Counted from the stretch's first letter, positions 14,158 to 20,306 are shown. The stretch: 21,031 bases of DNA from an uncultured Pseudoflavonifractor sp. (GCA_947383685.1 CANDEE010000031.1:1-21031), one strand, 5' to 3'. Numbers and translations: made by a program. Notes: generated by a model not told the origin, from the letters alone.

Positions 14158-14195
14158 AGCCCTGCCGGTTTCCGGCAGGGCTCTCATTTTTCTCT
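14158..14195. terminator. Bidirectional terminator between rsmI and abrB
   Basis: The stem AGCCCTGCCGG / CCGGCAGGGCT (14158-14168 / 14172-14182) has a TTT loop. It is followed forward by CTCATTTTTCTC and in reverse by TTTTTCTA, so both convergent genes can use it. Confidence 0.85.
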
Positions 14196-14196
14196 C

Positions 14197-14442
14197 TCAC
14201 ATTTTGGACATTTCCTTCAGGCAGTCCCGGCAGAGGTTCTTACCCTTATAGGTCAGTACGTCCCCCGCGTTGCCGCAGAATACGCAGGAGGGTTCGTACT
14301 TCCGCAGGATCACCGATCCGTCGTCGCCTACGTAGATTTCCAGCGGGTCTTTGTCATCAATGCCCAGGGTCCGGCGCAGCTCAATGGGGAGCACAATTCG
14401 TCCCAATTCGTCCACTTTTCTTACGATTCCGGTCGATTTCAT
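14197..14442 (-). CDS. abrB: AbrB-type transition-state regulator with a four-Cys C terminus
   Basis: The 81-residue protein begins MKSTGIVRKVDELGRIVLPIELRRTLGIDDKDPLEIYV. This is nearly the same as the swapped-hairpin DNA-binding domain of Bacillus AbrB/Abh (residues 1-50). The C-terminal half differs: CVFC (53-56) and CRDC (71-74) form a CxxC-N14-CxxC pair, suggesting a small zinc ribbon where Bacillus AbrB has a helical tetramerisation domain. AbrB represses post-exponential and sporulation genes; the next gene is spmA. It has a consensus promoter, so it is probably well expressed in growth. It is located behind rsmI in the opposite orientation, as in Bacillus. Confidence 0.93.
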   Translation of the reverse strand: MKSTGIVRKVDELGRIVLPIELRRTLGIDDKDPLEIYVGDDGSVILRKYEPSCVFCGNAGDVLTYKGKNLCRDCLKEMSKM

Positions 14443-14500
14443 AGGTCCATTCCCCTTTTCTCAAAATTTCCCGTAAATTCCATTTATTGCTACATTTTCC

Positions 14501-14528
14501 ATTATAAAGGATTTCCCGTCGCTGTCAA
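14501..14528 (-). promoter_or_regulatory. Consensus sigma-A promoter of abrB
   Basis: On the reverse strand, a perfect TTGACA (14523-14528) and a perfect TATAAT (14501-14506) are separated by 16 bases, 59-86 bases before the start codon. It is the best promoter in the window. Confidence 0.85.
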
Positions 14529-14555
14529 GCGAATCCTGTCGAGGGAAAAACCTGG

Positions 14556-14584
14556 ACATACCCCCGGTCAAGCCTGCATACAGT
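14556..14584 (+). promoter_or_regulatory. Candidate sigma-E sporulation promoter of spmAB
   Basis: CATACAGT (14577-14584) fits the known sigma-E -10 pattern CATACANT, and ACATAC (14556-14561), 15 bases upstream, contains the ATA core of its -35. Bacillus spmAB belongs to a sigma-E operon. Transcription would start near 14591, inside or just after the AGGAGG. The later GGAAAGGGG would then be the ribosome site and ATG 14607 the start. Confidence 0.4.
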
Positions 14585-14597
14585 GAGGAGGAAAGGG

Positions 14598-15194
14598 GTG
14601 GACAAGATGGCCATGTCTGTGATTTGGACGGGGATGGTGGCGGTTTCGGTGGTCTATGGCCTTTGGGCGGGGAACGGCTCGGCGGTAGCTGCCGCCGCTG
14701 TGGAGGGAGCCGCCGCCGCGGTGGAGCTGTGCCTGACCATGGCGGGGGTCATGTGCCTTTGGATGGGGGTCATGGAGGTCATGAAGCGGTCGGGGCTGGC
14801 GGAAGCCCTCTCCCGGCTGCTGCGGCCCGTCCTGCGCCGTCTTTACCCCGACTTCCGGCGAGACAAGGAGACTATGGACGCAATCTCCGCCAACGTGTCT
14901 GCCAATCTGCTGGGGCTGGGCAACGCGGCCACTCCCCTGGGCATCCAGGCGGCGCGGCGAATGGCCCGGAAAACGCCCGGGGTGGCCTCCGACAGCCTTT
15001 GTATGTTAGTGGTGTGCAACACCGCCTCCATCCAGCTCATCCCCACCACGGTGGCCAGCGTCCGACTGGCGGCGGGATGCGCTACGCCCTTTGATATTCT
15101 CCCAGCGGTGTGGCTGGCCTCTGCTGTTTCGGTGGCGGTGGGGGTGCTGGCGGCAAAGGTGATGGGGAGACTGTGGAGGGGGAAAAGACAATGA
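14598..15194 (+). CDS. spmA: Spore maturation protein A
   Basis: This membrane protein of about 198 residues belongs to the nucleoside-recognition/Gate family. Family hallmarks are MCLWMGVMEVMKRSGLAEALSRLLRPVLRRLYPD, then NVSANLLGLGNAATPLGIQAARRM, and LVVCNTASIQLIPTTVASVR. SpmA and SpmB together are needed for full dehydration of the spore core in Bacillus. The start is ambiguous. GTG 14598 lies six bases after GAGGAGG. ATG 14607 gives MAMSVIW, which resembles the MVNIIW start of the Bacillus protein, and uses AAAGGGG. The stop overlaps the spmB start by four bases (ATGA), so the pair is translationally coupled. Confidence 0.92.
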   Translation: MDKMAMSVIWTGMVAVSVVYGLWAGNGSAVAAAAVEGAAAAVELCLTMAGVMCLWMGVMEVMKRSGLAEALSRLLRPVLRRLYPDFRRDKETMDAISANVSANLLGLGNAATPLGIQAARRMARKTPGVASDSLCMLVVCNTASIQLIPTTVASVRLAAGCATPFDILPAVWLASAVSVAVGVLAAKVMGRLWRGKRQ

Positions 15195-15712
15195 CTCTGT
15201 TTTTCCAGATGGTGGTGCCTTTTACCATCGCCGCCGTAGCCCTGTGGGGGATGGCAAAGCGGGTGGACGTATATGATTCCCTCATTCAGGGGGCGGGGGA
15301 GGGCCTGGGGGTACTGGTAAAGATCATCCCCGCCATGGTAGCGCTGATGACGGCGGTCTATATGCTCCGGGCCTCAGGAGTGCTGGAGGCGCTGGGAAAT
15401 CTGTTGGCCCCCTTTCTTACCGGGCTGGGAGTGCCTCCGGAGACGGTGGCGCTGCTTCTGATTCGCCCAGTCAGCGGCAACGCGGCCCTGGGGGTAGGGG
15501 CGGAGCTGATCTCCACCTATGGCCCGGATTCTCCCATAGGCCGCACGGCGGCGGTAATGCTGGGGTGTACCGAGACGACCTTTTACACCGTTGCGGTCTA
15601 CTTTGGAGCGGCGGGGGTAAAAAAGACCCGGTATGCCATCCCGGCGGCCCTATGCGCCGACGTGGCGGCCTTCCTGGCGGCGGCCTGGGCCGTAAAGTGG
15701 TGGTTTGGATAA
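15191..15712 (+). CDS. spmB: Spore maturation protein B
   Basis: This 173-residue membrane partner of SpmA has the same Gate fold. Recognisable stretches are YDSLIQGAGEGLGVLVKIIPAMVALMTAVYMLRASG, LLLIRPVSGNAALGVGAELISTYGPDSPIGRTAAVMLGCTETTFYTVAVYFGAAGVKKTRYAIPAAL. The GSSET-like GCTETTFYT and RPxSGNA motifs are shared with B. subtilis SpmB. ATG 15191 overlaps the spmA stop; a longer open frame upstream lies inside spmA and is not the gene. A terminator starts three bases after its stop codon. Confidence 0.94.
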   Translation: MTLFFQMVVPFTIAAVALWGMAKRVDVYDSLIQGAGEGLGVLVKIIPAMVALMTAVYMLRASGVLEALGNLLAPFLTGLGVPPETVALLLIRPVSGNAALGVGAELISTYGPDSPIGRTAAVMLGCTETTFYTVAVYFGAAGVKKTRYAIPAALCADVAAFLAAAWAVKWWFG

Positions 15713-15714
15713 GG

Positions 15715-15753
15715 ACAAGGGAGAACGCCTTGGGCGTTCTCCCTTGTTATTTT
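15715..15753 (+). terminator. Terminator after spmB, overlapping the rrf2 stop codon
   Basis: The 15-bp arms ACAAGGGAGAACGCC (15715-15729) and its complement (15733-15747) enclose TTG and are followed by TATTTTCC. The outer base of the 3' arm is also the last base of the reverse-strand rrf2 gene, so the two genes converge with no free space. A T-run is present only in the forward direction. Confidence 0.82.
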
Positions 15754-16169
15754 CCCTGCTTTTCGTGATACCGCTTGACCAAATCGGCTAAGGTGATATG
15801 GTCCACGACCCCGGACACCGCCGCCGCGATCTGCTCCCAGACCTCTTGGGTCACGCACCGGTCTGCCCTTCCGCAGCAGCCCTTGTCTTGGACGCAGCTT
15901 ACGGGAGAGAGGTTTCCCTCCAATACCCGCAGTATTTCTCCTGCCGTATATTCCTCAGGGGATTTGGTCAGCAGGTAGCCGCCGCCCGCCCCACGGACGC
16001 TGCGAACCAGGCCTGCCCGGCTTAGGGGAGTAATAATTTGCTCCAGATATTTGTCGGAAATGTCCTGCCGCTGGGCCACGTCCCGGAGAGACACGGGGCT
16101 TTCCCCTCCCGTCAGGGCAATGTCCAACATGAGCCGCAGGGCATAGCGCCCACGGGTGGAAATTTTCAT
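15747..16169 (-). CDS. Rrf2-family transcriptional regulator with an iron-sulfur-type Cys set
   Basis: The 140-residue winged-helix protein begins MKISTRGRYALRLMLDIAL, the standard Rrf2 start. It has the recognition helix region DISDKYLEQIITPLSRAGLVRSVRGAGGGYLL. Cys92, Cys98/Cys99 and Cys105 (SCVQDKGCCGRADRC) match the spacing of the [2Fe-2S] ligands in IscR-type members, so it may sense iron-sulfur or redox state. Non-cluster relatives such as CymR regulate cysteine metabolism and lack this Cys set. No iscS/iscU follows it here, so its target is unknown. It is divergent from the aroF-tyrA operon, and their -35 boxes are only 11 bases apart. Confidence 0.92.
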   Translation of the reverse strand: MKISTRGRYALRLMLDIALTGGESPVSLRDVAQRQDISDKYLEQIITPLSRAGLVRSVRGAGGGYLLTKSPEEYTAGEILRVLEGNLSPVSCVQDKGCCGRADRCVTQEVWEQIAAAVSGVVDHITLADLVKRYHEKQGK

Positions 16170-16215
16170 GGAGTCAGCCTCCTTGTAAAACAGAGTAAAG
16201 AAATGGGTTTTCTAT

Positions 16216-16243
16216 ATGATACCACAAATCCAAAAAAATTCAA
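16216..16243 (-). promoter_or_regulatory. Promoter of the Rrf2 regulator gene
   Basis: On the reverse strand, TTGAAT (16238-16243) and TATCAT (16216-16221) have a 16-base spacer that includes a T-run. The start codon lies 46 bases downstream. Confidence 0.55.
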
Positions 16244-16254
16244 GAAGTTCCCTC

Positions 16255-16283
16255 TTGACTTTAACGCCAAAAAGTGCTAAAGT
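16255..16283 (+). promoter_or_regulatory. Promoter of the leader-aroF-tyrA operon
   Basis: TTGACT (16255-16260) and TAAAGT (16278-16283) have an optimal 17-base spacer. Transcription from about 16290 would give a leader of roughly 180 bases before aroF. That leader holds the leader peptide and the attenuator. Confidence 0.7.
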
Positions 16284-16307
16284 AGCCCGTAGAAAGCAGG
16301 TGCTGCT

Positions 16308-16373
16308 ATGTGCAAACAAAAGTGCTGCGGGTATTACTCCTATTGCCGCTATTTGGATAGCGGCCTTTTGTAA
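16308..16373 (+). CDS. Tyrosine-rich leader peptide of the aroF-tyrA attenuator
   Basis: This 21-codon open frame has its own ribosome site, AGGTG, six bases before ATG. It encodes M then CKQKCCGYYSYCRYLDSG then two Leu. Four of 21 codons are Tyr (16332, 16335, 16341, 16350), three of them clustered in YYSY; four more are Cys. Hairpin 1 begins at codon 13. The downstream genes are the first step of aromatic synthesis and prephenate dehydrogenase, i.e. the tyrosine branch. Known trp, phe and his leader peptides carry runs of the codon for the amino acid made by the operon, and this one fits that logic for tyrosine. It is too short to be found by ordinary gene callers. Confidence 0.75.
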   Translation: MCKQKCCGYYSYCRYLDSGLL

Positions 16374-16448
16374 CGCCCTGAACGGACCTGCCGGATTTGT
16401 GATGTGACGCGGCAGCCCGAAGGGGCCGCCGCGTTTTTTCGTTTTTTT
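16345..16448 (+). promoter_or_regulatory. Attenuator: hairpin 1, nested antiterminator and terminator before aroF
   Basis: Hairpin 1 is GCCGCTAT / ATAGCGGC (16345-16352 / 16357-16364), lying over the Tyr15 codon of the leader peptide. The terminator stem is 16408-16418 / 16423-16433 (CGCGGCAGCCC against GGGCCGCCGCG, one A-C mismatch), followed by TTTTTTCGTTTTTTT (16434-16448). Two alternative pairings compete with it and can nest: CTGCCG / CGGCAG (16388-16393 / 16410-16415) takes its 5' arm, and GCGGCC / GGCCGC (16360-16365 / 16424-16429) takes its 3' arm. A ribosome stalled at the YYSY codons would open hairpin 1 and free the second pairing, so transcription would continue when Tyr-tRNA is scarce. 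The model is inferred; the base pairs are seen. Confidence 0.72.
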
Positions 16449-16473
16449 CAAAACCACAAAGGGGGAGATTTTT

Positions 16474-17490
16474 ATGGTCGTTATTATGAAACCGGGCTTT
16501 ACCCGCCAGGAGCTGGACCGCGCCATTCAGGAGATGGAAAAGAGCGGTGTGAAGGTCATGATCTCCAAGGGCGCGGAGACCACTATTCTGGGCGCCGAGG
16601 GCAACGCCGCCGGCATCGACACCGAAAAGATGGAGTCTCTGCCCGGAGTAGAGCGGGTCATGCGGGTCAGCGAACCTTATAAGAAGGCCAACCGGAAGTA
16701 CCACCCCGACGACACGGTGGTGGAGCTTGCCCCCGGCGTGGCGGTAGGCGGGAAAAAGCTGCTGGTGGTGGCGGGGCCCTGCTCGGTGGAGAGCGAGGAA
16801 CAGGTCACCGGTATCGCCAGAGCGGTGAAGGATACAGGAGCCCAGGCCCTTCGGGGCGGGGCCTTCAAGCCCCGGACAAGCCCCTACGCCTTCCAGGGGA
16901 TGGGCTACTCCGGGCTGGACCTTTTGGAAAAAGCCCGTTCCGCCACGGGGCTGCCGGTGGTCACCGAAATTATGAATACCGACGATGTAGACTATTTTAA
17001 CGAGCACGTGGACGTGATCCAGGTGGGCGCGCGAAATATGCAAAATTTTGACCTTTTGAAGCGGCTGGGCAAGCTCCGGAAGCCGATTCTGCTCAAGAGG
17101 GGCCTTTCCGCCACCATTGAGGAGTGGCTCATGTCGGCGGAATATATCCTGGCGGGAGGCAATCCCAATGTGATTTTGTGCGAGAGGGGCATCCGTACCT
17201 ACGAGACCTTTACCCGGAACACCCTGGACCTGTCGGCGGTGCTGGCGGTAAAGCGTCAGAGCCATCTGCCCGTCATGGTGGACCCCTCCCACGCCTGTGG
17301 GCAGGCCTGGATGGTGGAGCGTATGAGTCTTGCCGCCATTGCCGCCGGGTGCGACGGCCTTATCATCGAGGTCCATAACGACCCCATCCACGCTCTTTGC
17401 GACGGACAGCAGTCCATTACCCCGGAGCAGTTCGCCGGTTTGATGGAGAAGGCGGCTACCGTGGCGGAGTGTGTGGGCAGAGAGATTTGA
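16474..17490 (+). CDS. aroF: 3-deoxy-7-phosphoheptulonate (DAHP) synthase, type I-beta
   Basis: The 338-residue enzyme condenses phosphoenolpyruvate and erythrose 4-phosphate, the entry step of the shikimate pathway. Residues 1-70 or so form the ferredoxin-like regulatory domain (MVVIMKPGFTRQELDRAIQEM). The rest is the TIM barrel with VVAGPCSVES (98-107), ALRGGAFKPRTSPY (125-138), KRGLSATIEEWL and DPSHACGQ. Cys103, His273, Glu299 and Asp310 correspond to the metal ligands of the Thermotoga enzyme, which is also 338 residues long. In that enzyme the N-terminal domain gives feedback inhibition by Tyr or Phe. ATG 16474 follows AAAGGGGGAG. The operon continues into tyrA after 23 bases, and a Tyr-rich leader precedes it. 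Confidence 0.96.
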   Translation: MVVIMKPGFTRQELDRAIQEMEKSGVKVMISKGAETTILGAEGNAAGIDTEKMESLPGVERVMRVSEPYKKANRKYHPDDTVVELAPGVAVGGKKLLVVAGPCSVESEEQVTGIARAVKDTGAQALRGGAFKPRTSPYAFQGMGYSGLDLLEKARSATGLPVVTEIMNTDDVDYFNEHVDVIQVGARNMQNFDLLKRLGKLRKPILLKRGLSATIEEWLMSAEYILAGGNPNVILCERGIRTYETFTRNTLDLSAVLAVKRQSHLPVMVDPSHACGQAWMVERMSLAAIAAGCDGLIIEVHNDPIHALCDGQQSITPEQFAGLMEKAATVAECVGREI

Positions 17491-17513
17491 GGGGAAGAAA
17501 AGAGGCGGATGGC

Positions 17514-18371
17514 ATGAAAAAAATCGTCATTGTGGGTCTGGGGCTGATCGGCGGCTCTCTGGCCCTGGCATTGAAGGGCTTTGAGGATTACAAGGTGGTG
17601 GGTGTGGCCCGCCGTCAAGCTACGGTGGATTACGCCCTCTCCCACGGGGTGGGGGATGAGGCCACCTTGAACGTAACCGCCGCTCTCCGGGAGGCCGATG
17701 TGACCTTTCTCTGCATCAACCCGGAGGACATTGTGGCGTTTATGAGGGAGCACCGCTCTCATTTTAAGCCGGGGAGCCTGGTCACCGATGTGTGCGGCAT
17801 CAAGGGGGCCATCATGGAGGCGTCCAGGGCGCTGCCTCCGGAGGTGGATTTTGTGGGCAGCCACCCCATGGCGGGTACTGAGTTTTCCGGCATTGAGCAT
17901 GCGCTGACGGATATGTTCCGGGGGGCTCACTATATTATCACACCCCGGGAGGACAGCCGCCCCGAAAATGTGGCCCTGCTGGCACGAATGGCGGACTATC
18001 TGGGCTGCCGGGACGTGGTGAATACCACCCCTGCCGAGCACGACGCCATCATTGCCTACACCAGTCAAATGATGCACATTATCGCCGTCAGCGTCTGCGA
18101 CGATGAGAGCCTGTTTACCTGCAAGGGCTATGAGGGAAGCTCCTTCCGGGGCTGTACCCGGGTGGCGGCTCTGGATGTGGACCTGTGGACCCAGCTTTTT
18201 TCTCTGAACGCGCCCGCCCTTACCGTGTGCCTGGACGCCCTTTTGGGGCATTTGAAGGCCTACCGTGACGTCATTGCCGCAGGGGATGAGCAGAGACTGA
18301 AGAAGATGCTGGCCTGGTCCTCTGACCGCAAGCGGCAGATGGATTTGCCGGGACCTGACCTGTTATCCTGA
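17514..18371 (+). CDS. tyrA: Prephenate dehydrogenase
   Basis: The 285-residue NAD(P)-dependent enzyme converts prephenate to 4-hydroxyphenylpyruvate, the committing step to tyrosine. The Rossmann motif GLGLIGGS is at residues 8-15, the typical TDVCGIKGAI at 91-100 and the substrate-site motif GSHPMAGTE at 115-123. The C-terminal helical domain carries the dimer region (AYTSQMMHIIAV). There is no C-terminal ACT domain, so allosteric control, if any, lies elsewhere; the operon is probably controlled at the aroF attenuator. ATG 17514 is chosen because the protein then begins directly with the Rossmann strand. The open frame extends upstream only into aroF. The ribosome site is modest (AGAGGCGG). 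Confidence 0.95.
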   Translation: MKKIVIVGLGLIGGSLALALKGFEDYKVVGVARRQATVDYALSHGVGDEATLNVTAALREADVTFLCINPEDIVAFMREHRSHFKPGSLVTDVCGIKGAIMEASRALPPEVDFVGSHPMAGTEFSGIEHALTDMFRGAHYIITPREDSRPENVALLARMADYLGCRDVVNTTPAEHDAIIAYTSQMMHIIAVSVCDDESLFTCKGYEGSSFRGCTRVAALDVDLWTQLFSLNAPALTVCLDALLGHLKAYRDVIAAGDEQRLKKMLAWSSDRKRQMDLPGPDLLS

Positions 18372-18399
18372 TGAAAAGGCGTCCCCCTTTAGAGGAGGC

Positions 18400-18428
18400 T
18401 TGCCATTTTCTCTGCTGTGTGCTATCCT
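18400..18428 (+). promoter_or_regulatory. Promoter of the TSCPD-domain gene
   Basis: TTGCCA (18400-18405) and TATCCT (18423-18428) have a 17-base spacer, 35-63 bases before the start codon. No terminator was found after tyrA, so read-through is also possible. Confidence 0.45.
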
Positions 18429-18462
18429 GTGTGCAGAATACAAAGAAAAAGGAGTGGTTTTT

Positions 18463-18705
18463 ATGACCATTAACTACCAGCCCCGGGGCACCTGCTCCCG
18501 GCAGATGACCATAGAGGTGGAGGACGGCGTGGTGAAGTCTTTCCAGGTCATGGGCGGCTGCCACGGGAACCTTCAGGGCATCAGCAGGCTGGTGGAGGGG
18601 ATGAAGGTGGAGGATGTGATCGCCCGCCTGGACGGCATCCGCTGCGGCAGCAAGCCCACCTCCTGCCCCGACCAGCTGGCCCAGGCGCTGAAACAGGCTC
18701 TGTAA
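18463..18705 (+). CDS. TSCPD-domain protein (TIGR03905 type)
   Basis: This 80-residue protein is almost entirely one TSCPD domain. It carries GTCSRQMTIEVEDGVVKSFQVMGGCHGNLQGIS, then LDGIRCGSKPTSCPDQLAQAL, with the name-giving TSCPD at residues 66-70 and further Cys at 10, 29 and 57. The domain also occurs at the C terminus of class II ribonucleotide reductases. Stand-alone copies are common in Clostridia and have no established function; the conserved cysteines suggest metal or redox chemistry. ATG 18463 follows AAAAAGGAG. An upstream in-frame ATG at 18400 overlaps the promoter and has no ribosome site, so it is rejected. Confidence 0.88.
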   Translation: MTINYQPRGTCSRQMTIEVEDGVVKSFQVMGGCHGNLQGISRLVEGMKVEDVIARLDGIRCGSKPTSCPDQLAQALKQAL

Positions 18706-18708
18706 GAA

Positions 18709-18846
18709 ATGGGAGACTGGCTTTGTACGGGATATTCCTCTTTGACCCCCTGCCACCGGGTGCTGGGGGCCGGCGGAGGCCTGACGGGGTACGCCGGGGG
18801 AGTGGAGCGGAAGAAACGGCTCCTTCAGATGGAGAAAATGATGTAA
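18709..18846 (+). pseudogene. ogt: C-terminal remnant of an O6-alkylguanine-DNA alkyltransferase gene
   Basis: The frame 18745-18846 reads TPCHRVLGAGGGLTGYAGG then VERKKRLLQMEKMM and stops. This is the end of a methylated-DNA-protein cysteine methyltransferase: PCHRV with the acceptor Cys, the G-x-LTGYAGG-x-ERK helix and the terminal L-LLxxE. Everything before the active site is missing. Only three bases separate the TSCPD stop codon from an in-frame ATG (18709), and the 12 residues before PCHRV (MGDWLCTGYSSL) do not resemble the family. The N-terminal domain and most of the catalytic domain have been lost by a deletion that joined this stump to the TSCPD gene. It cannot be an active repair enzyme. 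A peptide may still be made, since no stop codon interrupts it. Confidence 0.8.
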
Positions 18847-18862
18847 ACATAATCAGCGCTAA

Positions 18863-18896
18863 AAAAGGCCCGAACTCAAAAGAGTTCGGGCCTTTT
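18863..18896. terminator. Bidirectional terminator between the ogt remnant and the carboxypeptidase gene
   Basis: The 15-bp arms AAAAGGCCCGAACTC (18863-18877) and its complement (18882-18896) enclose AAAA. The forward strand ends in TTTT and the reverse strand in TTTTTT. It lies six bases after the end of the reverse-strand carboxypeptidase gene. Confidence 0.9.
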
Positions 18897-18902
18897 CAGC
18901 CA

Positions 18903-20306
18903 TTACCGCCGTCGGCCCCGGTAAGAGCCGCTGTATGTATGCCGGCGGGGGGTGCTCCGGCTGTCCCGGCGGCGTTTTCGGCTGGGACCGAGAATGGCCC
19001 GCCGCAGGCAGAATACCAGCAAAATGAGGACGGCGGCCAGCAGGGCCAGTTTTACCCACAGCATACTGAAAAGCTGCTGGAGCTTATCCAATATAGCCAG
19101 CCATTTAGAACGTTCCAGCGAGGTGGCGGCCACCAGGTCCACGGTGCCGAAATTCCGGCCCTCGTAGGAGATGGAGATGGTGCCCAGGACCTGGCCCTGC
19201 TGAATAGGAGCTTCCAGAGGACCCTCGGGAAGATCAATAGCCCGCTCAAAAAGGGCCGGGTCTACGCTGTTGGGCAGGGTGGCCTCCAGGCCGGCGGCGG
19301 GCTGGACGGTCACATAGTCCTGCTGGGCGCAGAGCTTTACGGGAATGGTGCTGACAGGCTCGATCTGGCTGAGAACGGCCTGGCGGGAGAAGTCGTTGAA
19401 GCCATGCTCCAAAAGAGCCTTGCTCTCGGTAAAATAATTGTGGTCTACATACTCTCCGTTGACCTTCCAGTAGGTACCTCCCAGCACCACCGCGATCATC
19501 AGCCGCCCGTTTTTCTCGGCGGCGGAGGCCAGACAGTAGCCCGCTTCCGGGGTGGAGCCGGTTTTGATGCCCACGGCGTAGCGGTAAAGCAGACGGTTTT
19601 CTCCCGTGCGGAAGTTGGACACCAGGGCGTTTGTGTCATGGAGCTCCCGGGCTTTGCTGAGATTGGTGGCGGGGACGGTATAGCTCACCGAGGAGACGAT
19701 TTCCCGGAAGTCCGGGTGCTTCATGGCCTCCAGGCACATTCGGGAGACGTCCCGGGCGGTGGTGTAGTGGTTGTCGTCATGGTAGCCGTGGGTGTTGGTG
19801 AAGTGGGTGTTCTTCATGCCCAGCTCCGCGGCCCGCTGGTTCATCAGGTCCACAAAGGCGGAGATGCTGCCCGATACCGCCGTGGCCAAGGCGTTGCAGG
19901 CCTCGTTGGCCGAGGGAATGAGGGCGCAGTTGAGGAGGTCACGGACGGAGAGCATCTCCCCTGCCTTCAGCTCCTGGGTAGAACCGCCCTCTCCGATGCC
20001 GGTGTAGAGGTCGTCACCAAGGGTGATCACCGTGTCCATGGTGAGCTGTCCCCGCTCTACCGCCTCAATGGCCAAAAGCCCCGTCATCACCTTGGTGATG
20101 GAGGCGGGATAGCGCAGCTCGTCGGCGGCCTGCTCGTACAGGACCTCGTCATAGTCCGCATCCAGCAAAATGGCGGCGGCAGCCTGCACGGAGGTAAAGG
20201 ACTGGGGAGCGGCGGGAGTCCCTGTGGCAAGGGCAGCAGGGCAAAAAAGAGACGCTGTCAGGGCCAGAAGGGTCAAAAAAGTTAGGGGAGAAGTGTATTT
20301 TTTCAT
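18903..20306 (-). CDS. D-alanyl-D-alanine carboxypeptidase (PBP5/DacF family)
   Basis: This 467-residue serine peptidase (S11) trims the terminal D-Ala from peptidoglycan stem peptides outside the membrane. It has a signal peptide (about 1-28, ending ALA-TG). The three penicillin-binding motifs are S69-I-T-K72 (PASITKVMTG), S132-A-N134 (PSANEACNA) and K248-T-G250 (GIKTGSTPEAG). A PBP5-like C-terminal beta domain follows (about 305-395). Then, unlike the amphipathic anchor of classic PBP5, there is a full membrane segment at about 414-436 and an Arg-rich cytoplasmic tail (PSRKRRRDSRSTPRRHT...RGRRR). This strong positive tail is notable. Start: ATG 20306 follows AGCAGGAG. Confidence 0.93.
   Translation of the reverse strand: MKKYTSPLTFLTLLALTASLFCPAALATGTPAAPQSFTSVQAAAAILLDADYDEVLYEQAADELRYPASITKVMTGLLAIEAVERGQLTMDTVITLGDDLYTGIGEGGSTQELKAGEMLSVRDLLNCALIPSANEACNALATAVSGSISAFVDLMNQRAAELGMKNTHFTNTHGYHDDNHYTTARDVSRMCLEAMKHPDFREIVSSVSYTVPATNLSKARELHDTNALVSNFRTGENRLLYRYAVGIKTGSTPEAGYCLASAAEKNGRLMIAVVLGGTYWKVNGEYVDHNYFTESKALLEHGFNDFSRQAVLSQIEPVSTIPVKLCAQQDYVTVQPAAGLEATLPNSVDPALFERAIDLPEGPLEAPIQQGQVLGTISISYEGRNFGTVDLVAATSLERSKWLAILDKLQQLFSMLWVKLALLAAVLILLVFCLRRAILGPSRKRRRDSRSTPRRHTYSGSYRGRRR

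Noticed and set aside
14401..14410. TCCCAATTCG, identical to the outer 10 bases of the cassette ends, inside abrB
   Set aside because: It encodes the conserved DELGR stretch of AbrB and has no inverted partner or target duplication nearby, so it is probably chance.
16290..16473. T-box riboswitch in the aroF leader
   Set aside because: No T-box consensus (AGGGUGGNACCGCG-like) is visible before the terminator, while a leader frame with Tyr codons and overlapping stems is.
18723..20285. 520-codon forward frame over the carboxypeptidase gene
   Set aside because: It crosses a bidirectional terminator and mirrors a gene with all three penicillin-binding motifs; the product has no domain.
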